Made by a program: the position numbers and the translations under genes. Below the pieces are notes generated by a model. The model was given only the letters and a program-made list of their open reading frames with translations, ran no database searches and was not told where the DNA came from. Source: Corynebacterium senegalense (lineage in GTDB: Bacteria; Actinomycetota; Actinomycetes; Mycobacteriales; Mycobacteriaceae). Taken from it: a stretch of 64,000 nucleotides of DNA. Shown here one piece after another: positions 6,624 through 14,420 of this stretch. The stretch's first letter is position 1; each line of letters begins with the position of its first letter. Location: assembly GCF_900411315.1 (NCBI RefSeq), contig NZ_LS990887.1:248001-312000 (forward strand), read 5' to 3'.

Positions 6624-8732
6624 GTGACAGTTACAGAAACCGCACCGCAGACAGCGTGGGAGGGCTTCGCGCCCGGGCCGTGGACGGACTCGATCGACGT
6701 CCGCGACTTCATCCAGCGCAACTACACCCCCTACGACGGCGACGCATCGTTCCTCTCGGGGCCGACGGAGAAGACGCTCCGGCTCTGGAGGCACCTCGAC
6801 TCGACCTACCTGGCCGTCGAGCGCGCGCGCCGCGTCTACGACGTCGACACCGACACCCCAGCGGACATCGACGCCTTCCCCGCAGGGTACATCTCCGGGG
6901 ACGACGACGTCATCGTCGGCCTGCAAACCGACGTGCCCACCAAGCGCGCCATGATGCCCAACGGCGGCTGGCGGATGGTCGAGCAGGCCATCCGAGAGGC
7001 CGGCAAGGAGGTCAACCCCGACATCAAGAAGGTGTTCACCTCGTACCGCAAGACGCACAACGACGCCGTCTTCGACATCTACACCCCGCGCATCCGCGCG
7101 GCGCGCTCCTCCCACATCATCACGGGCCTGCCGGACGCCTACGGCCGCGGCCGCATCATCGGCGACTACCGCCGCGTGGCCCTCTACGGCGTCGACGCGC
7201 TCATCGCCGAGAAGGAGGCAGCGAAGGACGCCCACCTCGAGGAGGGCTTCTCGGAGCACTGGGCCCGCTACCGCGAGGAGCACTCCGAGCAGATCAAGGC
7301 GCTGAAGAAGCTCAAGACGATGGCCGCCAGCTACGGCTTCGACATCTCCGGGCCCGCCACGACCGCTCAGGAGGCCGTGCAGTGGACCTACTTCGGCTAC
7401 CTCGCCTCGGTGAAGAGCCAGGACGGCGCCGCCATGTCGATCGGGCGTCTCTCCCCCTTCTTCGACATCTACTTCGAGCGCGACCTGGCCGCCGGGCACA
7501 TCACCGAGACGGACGCACAGGAGATCATCGACGCGCTCGTGATCAAGCTGCGCATCGTGCGTTTCCTGCGCACCGAGGACTACGACCAGATCTTCTCCGG
7601 CGACCCCTACTGGGCCACCTGGTCCGACGCGGGCTTCTCCGAGGACGGCCGCCACCAGGTGACCAAGACCTCCTTCCGCCTGCTGCAGACGCTGCGCAAC
7701 CTCGGCCCGGCACCGGAGCCGAACATCACCATCTTCTGGGATCCGACCCTGCCGGAGGGCTACAAGGAGTTCTGCGCGGCCATCTCGATCGAGACGTCCT
7801 CGCTGCAGTACGAGTCCGACAAACAGATCCGCGACAAGTGGGGCGACGACGCCGCGATCGCATGCTGCGTCTCCCCCATGAAGGTGGGCAAGCAGATGCA
7901 GTTCTTCGGCGCGCGCGTCAACGCCGCCAAGTCCCTGCTCTACGCCATCAACGGCGGCCGCGACGAGGTCAGCGGCAAGCAGATCACCGAGGGCCACACC
8001 CCGATCGAGGGCGACGGCCCGCTGGACTTCGACGAGGTCTGGGCGAAGTACGAGCTCATGCTCGACTGGGTCATCGGCACCTACGTTGAGGCGCTCAACA
8101 TCATCCACTACTGCCACGACCGCTACGCCTACGAGTCCATCGAGATGGCGCTGCACGACTCGGACATCGTGCGCACGATGGGCTGCGGCATTGCGGGCCT
8201 GTCGATCGTCGCCGATTCCCTCTCCGCCATCAAGTACGCCACGGTCACACCCGTGCGCGACGAAACCGGCCTGGTGGTGGACTACATCACCGAGGGCGAC
8301 TTCCCCGTCTACGGCAACGACGACGACCGCGCCGACGACATCGCCGCGACGATCGTCCACACGGTCATGGAGAAGATCAAGGAGATCCCCATGTACCGCG
8401 ACGCCATCCCGACGCAGTCGGTACTCACGATCACCTCGAACGTCGTCTACGGCAAGGCGACCGGTTCCTTCCCCTCCGGGCACAAGGCCGGCACGCCGTT
8501 CGCCCCGGGCGCGAACCCCGAAAACGGCGCCGACAGCCACGGCATGGTCGCCTCGATGCTCTCGGTGGGCAAGCTGGACTACAACGACGCCCTCGACGGC
8601 ATCTCCCTGACCAACACAATCACCCCCGCAGGCCTCGGCCGCACGAAGGACGAGCAGGTGACCAACCTGGTCGGCGTCCTCGACGCCGGCTTCATCATGG
8701 ACAACGCCGACACCTTCACCCAGAACCACTAA
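6624..8732 (+). CDS. pflB: Pyruvate formate-lyase catalytic subunit lacking the glycyl-radical domain
   Basis: Converts pyruvate and CoA to acetyl-CoA and formate under anoxic conditions. From GTG 6624 the protein has 702 residues against 760 in Escherichia coli PflB. The Cys-Cys active site is present at 414-415 in [21 protein letters not shown] (split here: [12 protein letters not shown] then KQMQFFGAR), including the substrate-binding Arg at 431, and [17 protein letters not shown] is conserved. It ends with [18 protein letters not shown], exactly where the E. coli chain continues into the radical domain, so the RVSGYA loop is missing and is supplied by the next gene. GTG 6624 is preferred because GAAAGGA (6606-6612) lies 11 bases before it; GTG 6603 lies upstream of that site. 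Confidence 0.92.
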   Translation: MTVTETAPQTAWEGFAPGPWTDSIDVRDFIQRNYTPYDGDASFLSGPTEKTLRLWRHLDSTYLAVERARRVYDVDTDTPADIDAFPAGYISGDDDVIVGLQTDVPTKRAMMPNGGWRMVEQAIREAGKEVNPDIKKVFTSYRKTHNDAVFDIYTPRIRAARSSHIITGLPDAYGRGRIIGDYRRVALYGVDALIAEKEAAKDAHLEEGFSEHWARYREEHSEQIKALKKLKTMAASYGFDISGPATTAQEAVQWTYFGYLASVKSQDGAAMSIGRLSPFFDIYFERDLAAGHITETDAQEIIDALVIKLRIVRFLRTEDYDQIFSGDPYWATWSDAGFSEDGRHQVTKTSFRLLQTLRNLGPAPEPNITIFWDPTLPEGYKEFCAAISIETSSLQYESDKQIRDKWGDDAAIACCVSPMKVGKQMQFFGARVNAAKSLLYAINGGRDEVSGKQITEGHTPIEGDGPLDFDEVWAKYELMLDWVIGTYVEALNIIHYCHDRYAYESIEMALHDSDIVRTMGCGIAGLSIVADSLSAIKYATVTPVRDETGLVVDYITEGDFPVYGNDDDRADDIAATIVHTVMEKIKEIPMYRDAIPTQSVLTITSNVVYGKATGSFPSGHKAGTPFAPGANPENGADSHGMVASMLSVGKLDYNDALDGISLTNTITPAGLGRTKDEQVTNLVGVLDAGFIMDNADTFTQNH

Positions 8733-8754
8733 CCCGACAAGGAGACACATCACC

Positions 8755-9006
8755 ATGTCCACACACACCTTCGACGAGCGCCTCGCCGACATGCGCTCCG
8801 CCCGCACCGCGCACAACATGGACTCCGGCCTCTACCACGCCAACATCAACGTCCTCGACGAATCGACCCTCGAGGACGCGATGGAGCACCCGGAGAACTA
8901 CCCCAACCTCACCGTCCGCGTCTCCGGCTACGCGGTCAACTTCGTCAAGCTGACCAAGGAGCAGCAGCGCGACGTCATCTCCCGCACCTTCCACCAGGGG
9001 GCCTGA
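8755..9006 (+). CDS. Stand-alone glycyl-radical subunit of pyruvate formate-lyase (GrcA/YfiD-like)
   Basis: An 83-residue protein that is the missing C-terminal domain of pyruvate formate-lyase. It contains RVSGYAVNF with the radical glycine at residue 58, followed by [15 protein letters not shown], and ends 25 residues after the glycine, as in E. coli PflB (Gly734 of 760). About 25 N-terminal residues ([20 protein letters not shown]) precede the homologous segment [19 protein letters not shown]. It has its own AAGGAG ribosome binding site (8740-8745) and ATG, 22 bases after the pflB stop and in another frame. E. coli GrcA (127 residues) is a repair part for oxygen-cleaved enzyme; here the catalytic chain has no radical site of its own, so this subunit should be required. 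Confidence 0.92.
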   Translation: MSTHTFDERLADMRSARTAHNMDSGLYHANINVLDESTLEDAMEHPENYPNLTVRVSGYAVNFVKLTKEQQRDVISRTFHQGA

Positions 9007-9010
9007 CATC

Positions 9011-9889
9011 TTGGCTCACGACGGCACGACCGGCACAGTAACCATCCAGCCCGTGCACGGCCACGAACGCCAGCGCGGCGTCGCTGCCGGGCTGGGCGGT
9101 CTGTCCACCGACGACCTGGAGATCACTCGCCCCGAGCTCCTCGAGGCGCGGCGCACGGGGGACATCGGGCTGGTGCACTCCTGGGAGCTCGTCACAGCCG
9201 TCGACGGCCCGGGCACCCGCATGACGGTGTTCCTCTCGGGCTGCCCCCTGCGCTGCAAGTTCTGCCACAACCCCGACACCATGGAGATGAAGGAGGGGAC
9301 CCTGGAGCGCGTCGAGGACGTCGCCAAGCGGATCATCCGCTACAAGCGTGTCTTCGACGCGACGGGAGGGGGCGTGACCTTCTCGGGCGGCGAGCCGCTG
9401 TTCCAGATCGCGTTCACGCGGCGCCTGCTGGCCATGGTCCACGAGGCCGGGATCCACACCGCCGTGGACACCTCCGGCTACCTGGGGGCGCGGCTGACGG
9501 ACGAGGACCTGGCCAACGTCGACCTCGTCCTCCTCGACGTCAAGTCGGGTGACGAGCCGACGTACAAGCACGTCACCTCGCGCGAGCTGCAGCCGACCAT
9601 CAATTTCGGCGACCGCCTCAACGCGCTGGGCAAGCGGGTCTGGATCCGCTTCGTCGTCGTGCCGGGCCTCACGGACGCGCAGGACAACGTCGAGCGTGTC
9701 GCCGACATCGTCGGCCGGTGGACGGACAACGTCGAGCGCGTGGAGGTCCTCCCCTTCCACAACATGGGCGCCGACAAGTGGAAGAAGATCGGTCTGCCCT
9801 ACGAGCTTGACGACGTCTCCCCTCCCTCCCAGGAGACTCTCGAGCGCGTCCGCGCGACGTTCCGCGGCCGCGGGCTGCGCGTCTTCTAG
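9011..9889 (+). CDS. pflA: Pyruvate formate-lyase activating enzyme (radical SAM)
   Basis: Radical SAM enzyme that abstracts hydrogen from the radical glycine to activate pyruvate formate-lyase. The cluster motif CPLRCKFC gives Cys78, Cys82 and Cys85, followed by HNPDTMEM; TGGGVTFSGGEPL and LDVKSGDE are also conserved. The segment GLVHSWELVTAVDGPGTR aligns with the usual N-terminus of PflA, so the first 50 or so residues from TTG 9011 are an extension or the real start is further in. The TTG is four bases after the stop of the radical subunit, with no good ribosome binding site, suggesting coupling. Its natural substrate here should be the separate 83-residue protein. Confidence 0.93.
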   Translation: MAHDGTTGTVTIQPVHGHERQRGVAAGLGGLSTDDLEITRPELLEARRTGDIGLVHSWELVTAVDGPGTRMTVFLSGCPLRCKFCHNPDTMEMKEGTLERVEDVAKRIIRYKRVFDATGGGVTFSGGEPLFQIAFTRRLLAMVHEAGIHTAVDTSGYLGARLTDEDLANVDLVLLDVKSGDEPTYKHVTSRELQPTINFGDRLNALGKRVWIRFVVVPGLTDAQDNVERVADIVGRWTDNVERVEVLPFHNMGADKWKKIGLPYELDDVSPPSQETLERVRATFRGRGLRVF

Positions 9890-10018
9890 GTTCCCGCAGC
9901 GTTTCCTGCTCGATGGCGGGCGGCTCCGCGCGGGGGCGTAGTATTCACCACGACTTTGTACACACGCGCTCCACGTAGGCTTTCTTACGACTGAGCTCTT
10001 ACGGAGGGAGGACCCACC

Positions 10019-11092
10019 ATGCCGCCATTGATTCCGCGCCCGCTGCAGCGCTCCAAGCGCCCGGCGATCCCGGCTCCCCCCTCCGTCCCCGTCCCGATCG
10101 AGCGCTCCACCGACTTCTGCCGCATCTTCGTCGACGGCAAGCGGCTGCCCGGCGAGGCGCGCATCACCCACGCCCTGGAGATCGCGGAGCAGCACGAGAA
10201 CTCCTTCGTGTGGCTCTCGCTGCGCGAGCCCTCGAACGCGCAGATGGAGCGGCTGCAGGAGATCTTCGGGCTGCACGAGCTCATCGTCGACGACATCGTC
10301 GACGCCCACCAGCGCCCGAAGGTTGAGCGCTACGACGACCAGCTGTTCATGGTCGTGCGCTCCGTCTACTACCGCGACGACGAGGAAGTCCTCGACGCCC
10401 GCGAGATCATTTCGACGGGCGAGGTGCAGGTGGTCATCGGCCCGAAGTTCGCCATCACGATCCGCCACAAGGCTCCCCTGCCCGACCTGTCCTCGCAGCT
10501 GGAGGAGGACGAGGAGCTGGCCATCCTCGGCCCGGCGGCGGTGGCGTGGAAGATCTCGGACTACGTCGTGGACAACTACCTGCGCGTTGCGCAAGCGCTG
10601 AGCAGGGACGTCGACGACCTGGAAAACGAGGTCTTCACCCCGCGGCGCTCGATCAACATCGACAAGATCTACATGTACAAGCGCGAGGTGCTCGAGATGC
10701 GCCACGCCATCGACCCGCTCGGGCCCGCGCTGCGCAACGGGCTGATGAACAACAAGGACCTGCTGCGCAAGACGCTGCGCTCCTACTTCCGGGACGTGCA
10801 GGACAACGCCATGATCGTCAGCGACCACGTCTCGGGCTTCGACGAGCGCCTCTCCTCGCTCCTCGACGCCTCCGTGGCGAAGGTGTCGATGCAGCAGAAC
10901 AGCGACATGAGGACCATCTCGGCGGTGGTCGGCATGGCCGCCGCGCCGACGATGATCGCCGGCATCTACGGCATGAACTTCGAGAACATGCCCGAACTGT
11001 CCTGGCAGTGGGGCTACCCCGCCGCGCTGATCGTCATGGCGACGGTCATGGGCGTGATGTACTGGTGGTTCCGCAAGAACCACTGGCTCTAA
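10019..11092 (+). CDS. corA: CorA-type magnesium/divalent cation transporter
   Basis: Pentameric inner-membrane channel for Mg2+ (also Co2+ or Ni2+). 357 residues with a large cytoplasmic domain and two C-terminal membrane helices; the signature YGMNF (GMN at 318-320) ends the first helix, and the protein closes with the basic tail WFRKNHWL. The ATG follows GGAGGGAGGA. TAGTAT at 9939-9944 is a plausible -10, giving a leader of about 70 nt. It overlaps the convergent thioesterase gene by four bases. No link to the preceding pfl genes is evident. Confidence 0.93.
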   Translation: MPPLIPRPLQRSKRPAIPAPPSVPVPIERSTDFCRIFVDGKRLPGEARITHALEIAEQHENSFVWLSLREPSNAQMERLQEIFGLHELIVDDIVDAHQRPKVERYDDQLFMVVRSVYYRDDEEVLDAREIISTGEVQVVIGPKFAITIRHKAPLPDLSSQLEEDEELAILGPAAVAWKISDYVVDNYLRVAQALSRDVDDLENEVFTPRRSINIDKIYMYKREVLEMRHAIDPLGPALRNGLMNNKDLLRKTLRSYFRDVQDNAMIVSDHVSGFDERLSSLLDASVAKVSMQQNSDMRTISAVVGMAAAPTMIAGIYGMNFENMPELSWQWGYPAALIVMATVMGVMYWWFRKNHWL

Positions 11093-11526
11093 CGGCCGCG
11101 CAGCACCATCAGCTTCAGGTTGGTCACCGCTGCGAGCCTGCCACCCGCGCGCATCTCCACGCGCCACAGGTGGGTCGATGAACCCAGGTGGACCGGCAGG
11201 GCGACGGCCTCGACGCGCCCCTCGTGGACGCCGCTGAGCAGGTCGGTGTAGTTGCTCATCCCCACCGCCGGGACGCCCGCGGCCGCCACGGCGGCCACGG
11301 AGCCGAGGGTCTCGCCCACCGAGCAGAACACCCCGCCGTTGGCCAGGCCCATAGGCTGATGGTGCTGCGGCCCGATGTCGATGTAGCCCTCCGCGCTGGC
11401 GCTGGAGACCTTCGTGATGACGAGGCCGATGGTGTGCGACAAACCCGAATCGAACTGCCGGAGCTGCTCCAGCTCATCCGCGCTGAGCGGCTCGGTGAGG
11501 ATCTCGTTGCCAAACCTGTGTTCCAT
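11089..11526 (-). CDS. PaaI/hotdog-fold thioesterase
   Basis: A 145-residue single hotdog domain, with the family segment HHQPMGLANGGVFCSVGETLGS in two adjoining parts (HHQPMGLANGG and VFCSVGETLGS), where the Glu is a candidate catalytic base. Likely hydrolyses an acyl-CoA or aromatic acyl-CoA; the substrate cannot be told. The start is ATG 11526: TAGAAT (11540-11535) lies eight bases upstream without a ribosome binding site, so the message is probably leaderless. Divergent from gnd with only 60 bases between the two start codons; its 3' end overlaps corA by four bases. Confidence 0.85.
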   Translation of the reverse strand: MEHRFGNEILTEPLSADELEQLRQFDSGLSHTIGLVITKVSSASAEGYIDIGPQHHQPMGLANGGVFCSVGETLGSVAAVAAAGVPAVGMSNYTDLLSGVHEGRVEAVALPVHLGSSTHLWRVEMRAGGRLAAVTNLKLMVLRGR

Positions 11527-11534
11527 GCAGGACG

Positions 11535-11579
11535 ATTCTACGCGCCGCGCGGCGACGTGGGAGGGCTCGTGCGTAGTAT
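11535..11579. promoter_or_regulatory. Back-to-back leaderless promoters for the thioesterase and gnd
   Basis: Minus-strand TAGAAT (11540-11535) is eight bases from the thioesterase ATG; plus-strand TAGTAT (11574-11579) is seven bases from the gnd ATG. The two -10 boxes are about 33 bases apart, so the divergent promoters interleave. Confidence 0.65.
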
Positions 11580-11586
11580 TGTGCCC

Positions 11587-13065
11587 ATGACTTCCCCCGA
11601 AAACCTCGCATACAGCCCCGCCGGGGCGGCACAGATCGGCGTCATCGGCATGGCCGTCATGGGATCCAACCTGGCGCGCAACTTCGCCTCGAAGGGTCAC
11701 ACGGTGGCCATCTACAACCGCTCGCCGGAAAAGACCCGGGCCGTCATCGCGGAGCACGGCTCCGAGGGGGCCTTCATCGCCTCCGAGACCATCGAGGAGT
11801 TCGTCGCCTCGCTGGAGAGGCCACGCAAGGCGATCATCATGGTGCAGGCGGGCCCCGCGACCGACGCCGTCATCGCGCAACTTTGCGACGCCATGGAGGA
11901 AGGCGACATCATCATCGACGGCGGCAACGCGCTGTTCACGGACACGATCCGCCGCGAGCGCGAGGTTGCGGCACGCGGGCTGAACTTCGTCGGCGCCGGC
12001 ATCTCCGGTGGCGAGGAGGGTGCGCTGCACGGCCCGTCCATCATGCCCGGCGGGCCGGCCCAGACCTGGGAGACCTTGGGACCCCTCCTCGAGTCGATCT
12101 CCGCCAAGGTCGACGGCGTGCCCTGCGTGACCCACATCGGCCCGGACGGGACCGGGCACTTCGTCAAGATGGTGCACAACGGCATCGAGTACGCGGACAT
12201 GCAGGTCATCAGCGAGGCCTACCACCTCATGCGCTACGCGGCCGGCTACGAGCCGGGCCAGATCGCCGATGTCTTCGCCGAGTGGAACCGCGGCGACCTC
12301 GACTCCTACCTCATCGAGATCACCGCCGAGGTGCTGCGCCAGAAGGACCGCCGCACCGGCAAGCCCTTCATCGACATCATCCTCGACGCCGCGGGCCAGA
12401 AGGGCACCGGGCGCTGGACGGTGAAGGAGGCCCTCGACCTCGGTGTCCCCGTCACCGGCATCGGCGAGGCGGTCTTCGCCCGCGCCCTGTCGTCCGCCCT
12501 CGCGCAGCGCCAGGCCGCGCAGGACGGCGGCCTGCCCGCCGGCACGCTCTCCACCCTGGAGCAGCTCGGGATCGAGCCGGGCGACTTCGTCGAGGACGTG
12601 CGCCGAGCCCTCTACGCCTCCAAGCTCGTCGCCTACGCGCAGGGCTTCGACGAGATCAACGCGGGCTCCATGGAGCACGACTGGGGCATCAACCCCGGAG
12701 ATCTCGCCCGCATCTGGCGCGGCGGGTGCATCATCCGGGCGAAGTTCCTCAACCGCATCACCGAGGCCTACGAGAACGAGCCGACGCTCGCCTCCCTCCT
12801 GCTCGACCCGTACTTCAAGCGCGAGCTCGAGGGCCTCGTCGACTCGTGGCGGCGCGTCGTCGTCGTGGCCACCCAGCTCGGTCTGCCGGTGCCGGTGTTC
12901 GCCTCCTCGCTGTCCTACTACGACTCGCTGCGCGCCAAGCGGCTGCCCGCCGCACTCATCCAGGGCCAGCGCGACTTCTTCGGCGCGCACACCTACAAGC
13001 GCATCGACATGGAGGGCACCTTCCACACCGCGTGGTCGGGCGACCGCGAGGAGCTCGACTACTAG
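11587..13065 (+). CDS. gnd: 6-Phosphogluconate dehydrogenase, decarboxylating
   Basis: Oxidises 6-phosphogluconate to ribulose 5-phosphate with NADP+ in the pentose phosphate pathway. 492 residues, of normal length. The Rossmann motif GVIGMAVMGSNLARNFA lies near residues 18-34, followed by NRS as the expected NADP-binding segment. The catalytic region GPDGTGHFVKMVHNGIEY and the substrate-binding C-terminal helices are intact, as is the final HTAWSGDREELDY. Start ATG 11587 is placed seven bases after TAGTAT with no ribosome binding site. The reading frame is open further upstream, but that part overlaps the divergent thioesterase. Confidence 0.96.
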   Translation: MTSPENLAYSPAGAAQIGVIGMAVMGSNLARNFASKGHTVAIYNRSPEKTRAVIAEHGSEGAFIASETIEEFVASLERPRKAIIMVQAGPATDAVIAQLCDAMEEGDIIIDGGNALFTDTIRREREVAARGLNFVGAGISGGEEGALHGPSIMPGGPAQTWETLGPLLESISAKVDGVPCVTHIGPDGTGHFVKMVHNGIEYADMQVISEAYHLMRYAAGYEPGQIADVFAEWNRGDLDSYLIEITAEVLRQKDRRTGKPFIDIILDAAGQKGTGRWTVKEALDLGVPVTGIGEAVFARALSSALAQRQAAQDGGLPAGTLSTLEQLGIEPGDFVEDVRRALYASKLVAYAQGFDEINAGSMEHDWGINPGDLARIWRGGCIIRAKFLNRITEAYENEPTLASLLLDPYFKRELEGLVDSWRRVVVVATQLGLPVPVFASSLSYYDSLRAKRLPAALIQGQRDFFGAHTYKRIDMEGTFHTAWSGDREELDY

Positions 13066-13083
13066 TGCGCGCCAGCAGCCGGG

Positions 13084-13089
13084 TACACT
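13084..13089 (+). promoter_or_regulatory. -10 box of the leaderless DEAD-box helicase gene
   Basis: TACACT followed after exactly seven bases by the ATG at 13097, with no ribosome binding site; transcription would start at or next to the A of ATG. Confidence 0.6.
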
Positions 13090-13096
13090 GCCAGCA

Positions 13097-14386
13097 ATGA
13101 CATCCTTCGCCGAACTCGGCCTGCCCACCCCCCTCGTCCGCGTCCTGGAAAAGCAGGGGATCACGGAAGCCTTCCCCATCCAGGAGGCCGCGATCCCCGA
13201 TGCCCTCGCGGGGCGCGACGTGCTGGGCCGCGGGCCGACCGGCTCCGGCAAGACCTTCACCTTCGGGCTGCCCATGCTCGCCCGCCTCTCCGGCGCGCCC
13301 TCCACCCCGGGCCGCCCGCGCGGGCTCGTCCTCGCCCCGACGCGCGAGCTCGCCGCCCAGATCCGCGAACGACTCGAAGACCCCGCCGCCGCGCTCGGGA
13401 TGCGCGTGCTCGACGTCGTCGGCGGCGTGAACATCAACCACCACGTCCGCTCCCTAGCGGCGCCCGTGGACGTGCTCGTGGCCACCCCCGGGCGCGCCGA
13501 GGACCTCATCAACCAGAAGAAGCTCTTCCTCGACCGCGTGGAGATCGCCGCGCTCGACGAGGCCGACCAGATGGCCGACATGGGCTTTCTGCCCCAGGTG
13601 CGCAAACTGCTCGACCGGGTGCCGCGCGGGGGCCAGACGCTGCTGTTCTCGGCGACGCTCGACGGTGACGTCGAGAAGCTCATGCGCGCCTACATGCGCG
13701 AGCCCGTCACCCACTCCACGGCCCCCGTCGAGGCCGCAGTGGACACCATGGAGCACTACGTTCTGCAGGTGGGCGGGCGCGAGGAACGCAACGACGTCGT
13801 CGTGCGCATCGCCGCGCGCGAGGGCAAGACGATCATGTTCATGCGCACCAAGCACGGCGTGGACAGGCAGGTGAAGAAGCTGCGCCGCGTCGGCATCAAC
13901 GCGCAGGGCCTCCACGGCGACAAGGGGCAGGGCGCACGCACCCGGGCGCTGGAGGGCTTCGCCGACGGCTCGACGCCAGTGCTCGTCGCCACCGACATCG
14001 CGGCGCGAGGGATCGACATCCACGACGTCTCCCTCGTCGTCCACGTCGACCCGCCCGCCGAGCACAAGGCGTACCTGCACCGCGCCGGGCGCACCGCCCG
14101 CGCCGGGACCTCGGGCACCGTCGTGACGCTGGCCATGGACGAACAGGCCAAGGAGGTCGCGCAGCTGCTGCGCAAGGCCGCCGTGGACGCGACCACGCTG
14201 CGCGTCACCCCGGAGTCCGACGTCTTGGTTAAAATCACAGGAGCGCGCCGCCCCTCCGGCACTCCCCTGCCCCCTCCCGGCCAGCCGGCGCAGGCGGGCG
14301 GGGCCGCGACGGGGCGTCGGAACGCGCGCAGAGGAAAGGGCCGCCCCGCCGCGGGGCGGCGGCAGAAAAGGAGTGACGGACGCTAG
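13097..14386 (+). CDS. DEAD-box RNA helicase
   Basis: 429-residue ATP-dependent RNA helicase core. The motifs appear in order: Q-motif region (GITEAFPIQEAAIP), motif I GPTGSGKTF, PTRELA, LDEADQMADMGF, FSATLDG, ARGIDI and HRAGRTAR. The C-terminal tail from about residue 385 is rich in Pro, Gly and Arg and probably disordered, as is common for RNA-binding tails of RhlE/DeaD-like helicases. Likely roles are ribosome assembly or mRNA turnover; which cannot be told. Located 31 bases after gnd, but with its own apparent leaderless promoter. Confidence 0.93.
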   Translation: MTSFAELGLPTPLVRVLEKQGITEAFPIQEAAIPDALAGRDVLGRGPTGSGKTFTFGLPMLARLSGAPSTPGRPRGLVLAPTRELAAQIRERLEDPAAALGMRVLDVVGGVNINHHVRSLAAPVDVLVATPGRAEDLINQKKLFLDRVEIAALDEADQMADMGFLPQVRKLLDRVPRGGQTLLFSATLDGDVEKLMRAYMREPVTHSTAPVEAAVDTMEHYVLQVGGREERNDVVVRIAAREGKTIMFMRTKHGVDRQVKKLRRVGINAQGLHGDKGQGARTRALEGFADGSTPVLVATDIAARGIDIHDVSLVVHVDPPAEHKAYLHRAGRTARAGTSGTVVTLAMDEQAKEVAQLLRKAAVDATTLRVTPESDVLVKITGARRPSGTPLPPPGQPAQAGGAATGRRNARRGKGRPAAGRRQKRSDGR

Positions 14387-14420
14387 CACACCTCCCGCCG
14401 CGGGGGTGGCGTCCTAAATC

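Noticed and set aside
8700..8760. Explaining the split pyruvate formate-lyase as a frameshift or sequencing error
   Set aside because: The small frame has its own AAGGAG, ATG and a new N-terminal segment, and the homology resumes without loss or duplication.
4453..8819. Very long minus-strand open frames opposite ndh and pflB
   Set aside because: They are antisense frames of G+C-rich genes, with low-complexity protein and no motifs; the plus-strand genes are unambiguous.
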